A DNA stretch of 18,677 nt from JBCBKZ01 sp039026975 (lineage in GTDB: Bacteria > Bacteroidota > Bacteroidia > J057). The first letter of the stretch is position 1. Each line of letters starts with the position of its first letter. Below are positions 1 to 6,976 of the stretch, piece by piece. Below the pieces are notes generated by a model. That model was not told the DNA's origin, did no database searches, and saw nothing but the letters and a program-made list of their open reading frames with translations. The position numbers and the translations under genes were made by a program. The stretch lies in contig JBCCLI010000089.1 of NCBI GenBank assembly GCA_039026975.1, forward strand, positions 1-18,677, given 5' to 3'.

Positions 1-458
1 AAAAATCAGTAATCCCATTTGTAGAGTCAACTTACAGGGCTGATAAGGCTACCCGTGCACTTGGAGGCTCCTCTGCTGGCGGGCTTTTTACCCTGTTTAC
101 GATGTATAAAAAACCTGGGCTCTTTAACAGATATATTGCTATAAGCCCAGGTGTAATTTGGGAACATAACTCTCTGCTAAAAATTGATAAGGATTATTCT
201 AGCGAATTTAAAAGTTTGCCTGGGAGACTCTTTCTCTCTGCTGGAGGGGAAGAATACCCACCTTTTAGAGATGCAATTCTTACGCTTCAAAACCAAGTTG
301 ATCATCATAAGTACCAAGGCTTATCCCTGTTGAAATTGGTGATTGAAGGAGAACGCCACTCAGGCGTATGTGCTGAAGGATATGTCCGAGGGTTAAGATG
401 GATATTTAAAGACATGGCCCCTACTGGGCCCAGTGGATTAACAAGGATTTTTGAATAG
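1..458 (+). CDS. Fes/IroE-like alpha/beta hydrolase (esterase), 5' end cut by window edge
   Basis: The reading frame is open from base 3 with no start in context, so this is the C-terminal part (about 151 residues) of a longer gene. A nucleophile elbow, G-G-S-S-A-G-G, is encoded at 63-83 with the probable catalytic Ser at 72-74. It is followed by a LFTLFTMYKKPGLFNRYIAI-type helix and strand, typical of the PF00756 putative esterase family (enterochelin esterase, IroE). A late G-E-R-H-S segment supplies the probable catalytic His. These enzymes cleave ester bonds of siderophores or other acylated small molecules, often in the periplasm; the specific substrate cannot be told here. It points toward the minus-strand cluster and is convergent with it, so it is probably a separate transcription unit. 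The first Met in the visible part (102) lies after the nucleophile elbow and is not the true start. Confidence 0.8.
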   Translation, partial: KSVIPFVESTYRADKATRALGGSSAGGLFTLFTMYKKPGLFNRYIAISPGVIWEHNSLLKIDKDYSSEFKSLPGRLFLSAGGEEYPPFRDAILTLQNQVDHHKYQGLSLLKLVIEGERHSGVCAEGYVRGLRWIFKDMAPTGPSGLTRIFE

Positions 459-539
459 GAGAATTACGTAAGAAAGAACGCCTAGGAAATGTAGAAATAC
501 AGGATGATAAAGGCTATAGTAGTTCAGATAGTACGTCAA

Positions 540-548
540 CCTTTTTAT
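540..548. repeat. Left 9-bp target site duplication
   Basis: CCTTTTTAT directly abuts the left terminal inverted repeat of the element at 549-837. The identical 9-mer follows the right repeat at 838-846. Confidence 0.85.
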
Positions 549-566
549 CAGTAATTCCCGGTTTAG
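549..566 (+). repeat. Left terminal inverted repeat of the MITE
   Basis: CAGTAATTCCCGGTTTAG; inverted counterpart at 820-837 with a single mismatch at the fourth position from the end (T versus C). Confidence 0.85.
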
Positions 567-635
567 GTATTATCCACTTTACATGAGTTAATTTCCTGAT
601 AATCAGTTAATAGTGTTACATCCCCTTCAGCCTGA

Positions 636-665
636 GATACTTTTTCCCAAAGCAAAAAAAGTATC
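636..665. other. Perfect 10-bp stem hairpin inside the MITE
   Basis: GATACTTTTT (636-645) pairs with AAAAAGTATC (656-665) across a 10-base loop. The stem is AT-rich and has no clear T-tract after it, so it is better seen as internal secondary structure of the mobile element than as a terminator. Confidence 0.6.
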
Positions 666-819
666 CAAACATGCATTGCCCCTCCAATGCTTCCCTACAA
701 GCCTCCCACAACCCGTGGAGGAACGGCCTGCCCACCTACCTACATCATAATTCTGCCTCATTCAAGCTAAGCTTTTTAGAGGTAACTATTGGATTATGAA
801 TACCATACTAAACCATTTG

Positions 820-837
820 CTAAACCGGGAATTGCTG
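820..837 (-). repeat. Right terminal inverted repeat of the MITE
   Basis: CTAAACCGGGAATTGCTG, the inverted copy of 549-566 with one mismatch. It is followed at once by the second CCTTTTTAT. Confidence 0.85.
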
Positions 838-846
838 CCTTTTTAT
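838..846. repeat. Right 9-bp target site duplication
   Basis: Exact second copy of CCTTTTTAT (first at 540-548), directly outside the right terminal repeat. Confidence 0.85.
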
Positions 847-868
847 GCTTCAAATTCCTTTTAGGGAA

Positions 869-893
869 AAGCCTTCTAAAATTTAGGGGGCTT
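869..893. terminator. Possible shared terminator hairpin between convergent genes
   Basis: AAGCCTTCTA (869-878) pairs with TAGGGGGCTT (884-893) around a 5-base loop, with two G-U pairs in a plus-strand RNA. On the minus strand the same positions become two A-C mismatches, but a TTTT run follows. It sits 37 bp past the stop of the last minus-strand gene. Before the MITE inserted it would also have been about 110 bp past the plus-strand esterase. It may end transcription from either side; this is a weak call. Confidence 0.35.
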
Positions 894-930
894 ATTCCAG
901 ACATACATGATATATGCCTTTAAGCATCAA

Positions 931-2073
931 CTACCACAACTGCTTACTGGCTATTTCAGCCCCTTCAGCTAAGGATGATAGTTTAGCATAGACTATATCT
1001 TCATCTACAGAACCGAAACCAGCAAAGGTAGAGAAGCCACAGTCTGTACCTGCTATTACCCGCTCTCTCCCCACAATATGGGTGAAAGTCTGAATTCTCT
1101 GAGCTACCAATCTTGGATGTTCTATAAAATTAGTGGTGGAGTCTATCACACCTGGAATCAGAATCTTATCTTCTGGTATGTCGGCATCCCTAAATACTTC
1201 CCACTCGTGCGCATGTCGGGGATTTGCCGTTTCAAACAATAATGCCTGAGGCTTAGCTTTCATAGCTATTGGGAGAACCACTTCCATGGGCGCATCATGA
1301 TGATGAGGACCCTCATAATTCCCGAAACATACATGCATACGTGCTTTATCCGCAGGAATATTTCTGAGCGCATGATTCAACATTTCTATATGCTGATGTG
1401 CCAGTTTCACATAATTCTCTTCCGGCTCATGTTTAAACATCATATGCCTCCCTAATCCTATGTCAGGAGAATCTAATTGAAGAATAAAGCCTGCTTCTAC
1501 AATGGCTTCATACTCAGGGCGCATGGCTTCAGCCAAGGCTTCCAAGTATGCATCCTGAGAGTTATAGTATTTATTAGGGAGAAAAAGGGCAATAACCCCA
1601 GGAGAAGCAGCATTCATAAAGGCTTCTACAGGTAGGTGCTGGTTAACAGCCTCTCTAAAATGTGTCAAATCTGCCTGTAGCGGCGCCTTACTTTTCACTT
1701 GAATATCAGACACACAGCAGGGCCTGGAATAGGTGGGGGTTCCTCCGGCCTTAGCTATTTTTTGAAGGTAACCTGGGAAGTCTTCCAAATCACGAGGCGG
1801 ATTTCTAGGGCTATCCCCGGCAAATCCTGTAATCCGATCCTTAATATAGGTAGCATAACTAATTTTACTCATCTCCCCATCACTTACTATGTCTACCCCC
1901 ACTTCCTTCTGACGGGCTACTACCTCATATATAGCTTGTTTAATGGTAGCATGAAAAACAGCTTCATCTACGGTTTCTTCTCTTTCCTTAGCAAATACGA
2001 GATCCGTTACGGCTTTTGAGCGAGGGAGGCTTCCTACATGAGTAGTGAGAATTCTCTCTTGACTAATTTGCAT
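931..2073 (-). CDS. MetE C-terminal-like zinc enzyme (cobalamin-independent methionine synthase II / epoxyalkane:CoM transferase family)
   Basis: This 380-residue protein is a stand-alone TIM barrel of the MetE C-terminal superfamily, half the size of true MetE. The N-terminal T-T-H-V-G-S-L-P-R (10-18) and V-S-D-G-E-M-S-K (63-70) are family signatures. The probable zinc ligands are visible: H247 and C249 in H-V-C-F-G-N, E281, and C345 in G-T-D-C-G-F. D201 in L-Q-L-D-S-P-D matches the substrate-binding Asp region. Family members activate a thiol on zinc for alkyl transfer, or act on C-S bonds as epoxyalkane:coenzyme M transferase does. The folate-binding N-terminal half is missing, so methionine synthesis is unlikely. 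It is the last gene of the minus-strand cluster, 99 bp after a SnoaL-like gene. A GGAAG precedes the ATG by about 6 bases. The inferred role is a late step that cleaves or transfers an alkyl or thiol group of the substrate. Confidence 0.85.
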   Translation of the reverse strand: MQISQERILTTHVGSLPRSKAVTDLVFAKEREETVDEAVFHATIKQAIYEVVARQKEVGVDIVSDGEMSKISYATYIKDRITGFAGDSPRNPPRDLEDFPGYLQKIAKAGGTPTYSRPCCVSDIQVKSKAPLQADLTHFREAVNQHLPVEAFMNAASPGVIALFLPNKYYNSQDAYLEALAEAMRPEYEAIVEAGFILQLDSPDIGLGRHMMFKHEPEENYVKLAHQHIEMLNHALRNIPADKARMHVCFGNYEGPHHHDAPMEVVLPIAMKAKPQALLFETANPRHAHEWEVFRDADIPEDKILIPGVIDSTTNFIEHPRLVAQRIQTFTHIVGRERVIAGTDCGFSTFAGFGSVDEDIVYAKLSSLAEGAEIASKQLW

Positions 2074-2172
2074 CTTACTTCCTTTGTAATTGTTGGTACA
2101 CTTTGTTTCTACCTATTAGGCATTTTCTGTTCATTCATAAGAACTTGACAACTTAGGGTTCATAAGCTGTGA

Positions 2173-3240
2173 TTACTCATTAGGAGAAATCCCTTCTTTT
2201 TGGGGCCTTCTACCTGCCTGGTATCTGTCTGTACGATTAATCTGGCTCATTCTTCCCAACACATCCAGCCCCTGCTCAAACAGGTAATAAAGAATGTCTA
2301 TAAAAATCCAGTTTTCTGCTAGTTTATCTCCTTCCCTACGGTAAACATCCACTACACGCATAGGCGCATGCACCTCACTTGCAGGTAATCCCAGAAATCC
2401 TCCTTTATTTTTATTGTTCAGGTTTGGCCATCCAAAGAAACCACAATAGTTACCTTCTGCAAAACGTGTAATGTGTCCATTGAATACTTTATCTGATAAA
2501 TTCTCTCTAAATGGGTATTGGTGCTGAATCTGATACCTTTTAATGGTGTAAGATGCGCCTATTCCCGTAGGGCCATACCACAGCATGTCCTCATGCCAGG
2601 TACGTCCCAGCCATTCCGGAGGACAGTTGTCTAGTCCTGTATGATTAAGTTCATTTAAATCTTCAATCATCTGGTGAAGAACGTCCAGGGTTTTTTGTGT
2701 TCCTACTGGGTCTTGGGGATCCACAAGCAAGCCGTCATGAGTCCTTGGACCAGGCTTGATGATGGCGGCACCCGTCATCGGCGGCAGGGGGTAATGCCCT
2801 ACCTGCTGCATCACGCTCAGGATATCACAGAACATAGCCGTCTCAGCTATTTTACCACCCTCGATTCTGTGAAATTCAGCATAAGGTAAAAATACCATTT
2901 TCCCATTGGCAGGAATGCCTAGCCAGTTCTGATCAAACAGGCCTAACAGGTTTCCCATACTCAGTACCCATCTACTTTTTCCATGATCACAGATGTTCAG
3001 GCCTGCAAAGAAAATATCTTCTCGTCTTTGCACAGGAGAAAAGGAAGAAAGAAAGGGTTTCCAGAATACCTCAGCCACTGCCTTAGATCCGGTTTGTTCG
3101 TAAAAAGGGTGCATACCCCGCCAATAATAATCTGTAGTTGTATATCTACTGAGAACAGCTTCTATGCCTTCCTTCTCCGCTTTATCAAATTCTGAGTGGT
3201 AAGCCTGGATGAGTTGTTTTTCCTGTTGAAAATGTACCAT
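2173..3240 (-). CDS. Two-domain SnoaL-like (NTF2-fold) protein
   Basis: The 355-residue protein has two SnoaL-like domains (about 5-150 and 180-330). Each ends in the family pattern of a G-I-P-A or G-L-P-A loop, a polar strand, and a strand carrying Asp followed by a Q-x-G turn. The Asp residues are D139 and D315, in the position of the catalytic Asp of the polyketide cyclase SnoaL. The second domain carries D-M-L-W-Y-G-P-T-G-I-G (218-228), shared with the two SnoaL-like genes at 9077-12161. There is no signal peptide, so it is probably cytoplasmic. The family includes cyclases, isomerases, hydrolases and lyases that use acid-base chemistry in a deep cone-shaped pocket, and the reaction here is unknown. 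It follows the SDR gene by 14 bp and is surely co-transcribed. The last 20 residues are a polar tail. The copy is clearly diverged from the other two, which suggests a distinct substrate or step. Confidence 0.8.
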   Translation of the reverse strand: MVHFQQEKQLIQAYHSEFDKAEKEGIEAVLSRYTTTDYYWRGMHPFYEQTGSKAVAEVFWKPFLSSFSPVQRREDIFFAGLNICDHGKSRWVLSMGNLLGLFDQNWLGIPANGKMVFLPYAEFHRIEGGKIAETAMFCDILSVMQQVGHYPLPPMTGAAIIKPGPRTHDGLLVDPQDPVGTQKTLDVLHQMIEDLNELNHTGLDNCPPEWLGRTWHEDMLWYGPTGIGASYTIKRYQIQHQYPFRENLSDKVFNGHITRFAEGNYCGFFGWPNLNNKNKGGFLGLPASEVHAPMRVVDVYRREGDKLAENWIFIDILYYLFEQGLDVLGRMSQINRTDRYQAGRRPQKEGISPNE

Positions 3241-3254
3241 GCTCTTTCGCTTAA

Positions 3255-4007
3255 TTACATTAGTGGTCTTCCTCCATCTACAGGAAAAATACAGCCCGTA
3301 GAAAAGGTAAAGCTCTCTGCCAGGCTAATGACGGCTTGTGCTACATCTTCAGCCATAGCTATCCTGGCAAGAGGGGTTTTGTCTTGTTGTTCTTGTATGT
3401 ATGCTTCAGGAAATGTCTTGGCATATTCTCCCATGACCCAGCCAGGCGCCAGGGAGACCACACGTATCTGAGGGGCCAGTGCCCTGCCCAGAGAACGTGT
3501 CATGGAGTCTATGGCGGCTTTGGAAGCACAGTAAGCCACATTACTACCTACCCCTGTCCGTGCTGCAATGGAAGAGATATTAATGATGATAGGCTGATCC
3601 CCTTTCATTAATAGAGGATGGAACGCACGAATACAAGCGAAAGCCCCCCTAACATTCACTTGCATGATTTTATCTATCCATTCATCTTCCAGCCCTACTA
3701 AATTCTCATGTGGGACAGGCTTGGTTATCCCTGAATTATTCACCAATATATCTAAGCGGCCAAAGGCTACTTCAGCGTAGTTTGCCATTTCAGCCAGTTG
3801 GTTACTTTCGGTGACTGACGCCTGATACACCACATGACCTTCTCCCCTAAGAGAGGCTAAGGTACGCTGGGCTTTTTCCTGATTAGTGTTATAATTAACT
3901 ATTACCTTATACCCGGACAGGGCTAGGGCACGACAAATCTCAGATCCTATTCCTCCACTGCCCCCCGTCACAAGGGCTACTTTGTGTGTGTCTAGCTGTG
4001 CCATCAT
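3255..4007 (-). CDS. Short-chain dehydrogenase/reductase (FabG-like SDR)
   Basis: The 250-residue protein has the classical SDR layout. The cofactor motif T-G-G-S-G-G-I-G is at 14-21, N-N-S-G at 90-93, catalytic Ser at 146, and Y-C-A-S-K with Tyr159 and Lys163. It should oxidise or reduce a hydroxyl/keto group with NAD(P)(H). The asparagine in V-N-Y-N-T-N after the second strand resembles the NADP-type FabG subgroup, but cofactor choice is not certain. The start ATGATG overlaps the TGA stop of the symporter gene by 4 bp, a sign of translational coupling. Either Met could initiate. Within the cluster it is a likely partner of the HisD-like enzyme in stepwise alcohol oxidation. It could also epimerise a centre through a keto intermediate. 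Confidence 0.9.
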   Translation of the reverse strand: MMAQLDTHKVALVTGGSGGIGSEICRALALSGYKVIVNYNTNQEKAQRTLASLRGEGHVVYQASVTESNQLAEMANYAEVAFGRLDILVNNSGITKPVPHENLVGLEDEWIDKIMQVNVRGAFACIRAFHPLLMKGDQPIIINISSIAARTGVGSNVAYCASKAAIDSMTRSLGRALAPQIRVVSLAPGWVMGEYAKTFPEAYIQEQQDKTPLARIAMAEDVAQAVISLAESFTFSTGCIFPVDGGRPLM

Positions 4008-5611
4008 ATTAGATATTGGAAGCCCAACAGAAATACAAATGTGAGAGCGAAGAAAACTAACAGCATGTAGCTGACCCTATCTAGTTTTCCTGGAATCACA
4101 AACCACCCATTCTCCTTCTCAGCTAAGCCTTGTAAACGAAATTTCTCCTGCTGACCTGGGATAGAATAGGCTGACCAATGCTGCTGACGTCCATCTATTA
4201 GGATACTAGCCAATATGGAAACTACTATATTTACAGTAGCACCGATGATAGCGTACCAGGGCCAAGCTACGGTAGTAAATCCCGCTACAAAGGCCAGTGC
4301 AGCAAAACCTGCCAATACCCCTATCAATAACCCTCGCTCAGTGGTATGTTTAGAGTAAAAGCCCAGGCCATACATACTAAGCTTAGCTCCTACAAAGTAA
4401 GAACCCACCTTAGTTAGTAGCTCCAAGATAGAGCCTGTAGAACTGGAGAATGCAATAGCCGGGATAATGATTAAAGCAGCCCAGAAAATGGTAGATACCC
4501 TAGCCACTTTTAGGTAGTGCTCAGGGGTCTCAGCAGGTTTAATGTATTTCTGATAGAACCCTTCAGTAGAAATAGTGGAAAAAGAATTTAGCGCTGAAGA
4601 TAAGCTAGACATGCTGGCAGCCAGTACAGCTGCGGCAATTACCCCGATAAAGCCTGAGAACCCTTCTTTTTCAGCAAATTCCAGCATAATGGTGTTATCA
4701 TTGTCAAACACTCTTCCATCATAATACTGGTAAAATAGGACGCCAATAAAAATAAACAGGAAGTAGATAAAGAAAGCCGCAAAGCCCATAAGTGCTAAGG
4801 ACTTTTTGGCGTCTCCCATATTCTTTGCTCCTAAGGTCCGCTGCATCATCATCTGATTAGCCCCATACACAGTTACGTGGTAAACCGTCATAGCTATCAC
4901 CCCCGCCCAAATGGTGGTAGTAGTTGATAAGTCCGTGCTCCACTGAATAGGGTTAATTTTTCCTGCTTCCCTAAGGCTGAGGAGGGTATCCCCAAGGGGT
5001 TCCGACATATTCTCAAGTAACACAAAGAGCACAATAAATCCCCCTATCAGAAAAATGAAAGATTGGAGAACATCTGTCCATATTACTGCCGTAATCCCTC
5101 CAAGGGAGGTATAAATTAGGGTGATAATAGAAACAATGATAATGCTGGCAATCACATTTACGCCTGTAATGTACCCAATGACCAAGGCAGAGCCATATAA
5201 AACTGCCGCAGAAGATAAGAGCTGCGTCAACAAAAAGATAATAGAGATCACATTTCTGGATGCTGCCCCAAATCGCTTTTCCTGGTACTCATAAATAGAA
5301 ACTACACCTGTCTGCATGAAGAAGGGGACAAACAGGGCCATAACCAATAAAATCACCAAGGGGTAGTTTAGGTGAATGGCTATGACAGATAAGCCCTCTT
5401 TGTAGGACCACGCAGGTGCCCCCAGGAAAGTCATGGCGCTCACGTAGGTGGCTAATACAGAAATCCCAATAGCCCACCATGGCGTTGTCTTTCTCCCAAT
5501 GTAGAAATCCTCGGCCGTAGATACCTTTTTGGATAACACGAACCCTAACAGTAGGTTAGCCAGTAGGTAGATGATAATGATGGTCCAGTTAAGTGCTCCT
5601 ATTTCACCCAT
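4004..5611 (-). CDS. Sodium/solute symporter (SSS family, SGLT-like)
   Basis: This 535-residue, very hydrophobic protein has about 13 membrane segments, beginning near residues 9-27 and ending near 514-534. The early stretch A-E-D-F-Y-I-G-R-K-T-T-P-W-W (33-46), then S-V-L-A-T-Y-V-S-A-M-T-F-L-G, is the hallmark of SSS transporters after the first helix. The family couples inward Na+ flow to uptake of sugars, carboxylates, amino acids or vitamins across the cytoplasmic membrane. Substrate cannot be read from the sequence. Position between the HisD-like gene (29 bp upstream) and the SDR (4-bp overlap) makes it the probable inner-membrane importer for the compound that SusCD brings into the periplasm. 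No ABC or MFS transporter is present in the window. Confidence 0.9.
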   Translation of the reverse strand: MGEIGALNWTIIIIYLLANLLLGFVLSKKVSTAEDFYIGRKTTPWWAIGISVLATYVSAMTFLGAPAWSYKEGLSVIAIHLNYPLVILLVMALFVPFFMQTGVVSIYEYQEKRFGAASRNVISIIFLLTQLLSSAAVLYGSALVIGYITGVNVIASIIIVSIITLIYTSLGGITAVIWTDVLQSFIFLIGGFIVLFVLLENMSEPLGDTLLSLREAGKINPIQWSTDLSTTTTIWAGVIAMTVYHVTVYGANQMMMQRTLGAKNMGDAKKSLALMGFAAFFIYFLFIFIGVLFYQYYDGRVFDNDNTIMLEFAEKEGFSGFIGVIAAAVLAASMSSLSSALNSFSTISTEGFYQKYIKPAETPEHYLKVARVSTIFWAALIIIPAIAFSSSTGSILELLTKVGSYFVGAKLSMYGLGFYSKHTTERGLLIGVLAGFAALAFVAGFTTVAWPWYAIIGATVNIVVSILASILIDGRQQHWSAYSIPGQQEKFRLQGLAEKENGWFVIPGKLDRVSYMLLVFFALTFVFLLGFQYLI

Positions 5612-5640
5612 GATTCTGTGTTAGCATGTTAAGCCTTTAG

Positions 5641-6942
5641 CTATGCTATTTCTTTCTTCTTCCCGTAGCGCTCTACCCGCAAGTCTGCTTGTTTCTTATG
5701 CCCCATGAACCCTTCTATTTCACAAAGACGAGAACAGTAATCACCTACTAATGCACTGGCAGCGTCAGTGGTTACTTTCTGGTAAGTACAGGTTTTAATG
5801 AACTTGCCCACCCACAAACCACCCGTATACCTGGCCGCTTTCTTGGTAGGAAGGGTATGGTTAGTTCCTATGGCTTTATCCCCAAAAGCTACATTGGTTC
5901 TATTCCCTAGGAACAGCGCGCCGTAGTTGGTCATATTCTCCAAAAAATAGTCAGGATCAGCCGTATTTATCTGCACATGCTCACTGGCAATATCGTCTGC
6001 TACGCTCACCATTTCCTCTACACTGTCTACCAGAATAACTTCTCCATAGTCCTTCCACGCCTTTCCAGCTATATCACCCGTAGGCAGAATGGCTAACTGC
6101 CTTTGTATTTCCCCTTCTATCTCTGTGGCCAGTTTATGACTATTAGTAAGAAGGACAGCTGGAGAATTAGGGCCATGTTCTGCCTGCCCTAGCAGGTCAG
6201 TAGCCACCATCTCTGCATCCGTAGTTTCATCTGCTATTACTAATACTTCTGTGGGTCCAGCCAGTAGGTCTATCCCCACCCGACCAAACAACTGCCTTTT
6301 TGCTTCAGCTACGTACTGGTTACCTGGGCCTACTATCATGTCTACCTGCTGCATACCCACACATCCATAAGCCATAGCGGCCATGGCTTGAACACCCCCT
6401 AGAATATAGATTTCATCTGCTCCCCCAAAGTACATGGCGGCAACGGTTTCAGCTGGGGGCATCCCACTGTTAGGGTCTGGCGGAGTACAGGCTATAACTT
6501 TTTTCACTCCTGCTACCTTAGCTGTTAACACACTCATATGAGCGGAGGCTACCATGGGGTAACGTCCCCCGGGAACATAACAGCCTACGCTATTCACAGG
6601 CACATTTTTATGTCCTAAGATTACTCCTGGAATAGTTTCTATTTCTACATCCCTTAAAGCAGACTTCTGGATCTGGGCAAACCTTCTTACCTGTGCCTGC
6701 GCCCATTTGATGTCCTCTTGTGTTTTCTGAGGGACAGAGGCCACAATACTGACTATTTGCGCTGATGACAAACGAAAAGAGTCAGGGTTCCATTTATCAA
6801 ATTTGTCAGATAGTTCCCGAATAGCTTCATCCCCTCTTTTTGCCACATCATTTAGTATCCCTTCTACTATTTTACCTGTCTTAGTCTGATTAGCAGATGA
6901 ATCTGCTTCTGTCATTCCTTTCTTGATGTATTGAATAGCCAT
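5641..6942 (-). CDS. Histidinol dehydrogenase-like NAD enzyme (HpsN-type catabolic family)
   Basis: With the start at 6942 (M-A-I-Q-Y-I-K-K-G) the protein has 433 residues and lines up with the usual start of catabolic HisD homologues. A longer start at 6993 would add 17 residues and overlap the upstream gene. Zinc ligands equivalent to those of HisD are visible as Q253 and H256 (G-Q-A-E-H-G), D355 (F-G-D-K) and H415 (F-M-G-H-K-K). The catalytic pair is E321-H322 (S-E-H-V-Q). HisD-family enzymes perform two consecutive NAD-dependent oxidations of a primary alcohol to a carboxylate. Long segments, such as C-Y-V-P-G-G-R-Y-P-M-V-A-S-A-H and Y-T-G-G-L-W-V-G-K-F, match the group that contains sulfopropanediol 3-dehydrogenase rather than histidine biosynthesis, and no his genes are nearby. 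The exact alcohol is unknown. An A-rich leader without a Shine-Dalgarno site precedes the start. Confidence 0.88.
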   Translation of the reverse strand: MAIQYIKKGMTEADSSANQTKTGKIVEGILNDVAKRGDEAIRELSDKFDKWNPDSFRLSSAQIVSIVASVPQKTQEDIKWAQAQVRRFAQIQKSALRDVEIETIPGVILGHKNVPVNSVGCYVPGGRYPMVASAHMSVLTAKVAGVKKVIACTPPDPNSGMPPAETVAAMYFGGADEIYILGGVQAMAAMAYGCVGMQQVDMIVGPGNQYVAEAKRQLFGRVGIDLLAGPTEVLVIADETTDAEMVATDLLGQAEHGPNSPAVLLTNSHKLATEIEGEIQRQLAILPTGDIAGKAWKDYGEVILVDSVEEMVSVADDIASEHVQINTADPDYFLENMTNYGALFLGNRTNVAFGDKAIGTNHTLPTKKAARYTGGLWVGKFIKTCTYQKVTTDAASALVGDYCSRLCEIEGFMGHKKQADLRVERYGKKKEIA

Positions 6943-6976
6943 AGTTATATTTTTTATACTGTACTGATCAACTGAT

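Larger units (their letters stand above)
549..837. mobile_element. 289-bp MITE-like non-autonomous transposable element
   Basis: The left end reads CAGTAATTCCCGGTTTAG (549-566) and the right end CTAAACCGGGAATTGCTG (820-837). They are inverted copies matching at 17 of 18 positions. The element is bounded on both sides by the same 9-mer, CCTTTTTAT, as expected of a target duplication made on insertion. The interior has no convincing coding frame but holds a perfect 10-bp stem hairpin at 636-665. Size, terminal repeats and lack of a transposase fit a miniature inverted-repeat element mobilised in trans. A 9-bp duplication is known for several IS groups (for example IS10/IS50-like and IS903-like), but I do not recognise these ends and assign no family. 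Removing it would leave about 174 bp between the two convergent genes. Confidence 0.8.

Noticed and set aside
601..670. Short peptide-like frame on the minus strand inside the MITE
   Set aside because: It is very short, has no start context, and lies within the hairpin-bearing non-coding element.
931..2073. Methionine synthase MetE
   Set aside because: Only the C-terminal-type barrel (380 residues) is present; the N-terminal half needed for folate is absent and the gene sits in a catabolic operon.
2125..2165. Two copies of TTCATAAG near the intergenic gap before the MetE-like gene
   Set aside because: Two 8-mers in an AT-rich gap are expected by chance and form no clear operator or promoter.
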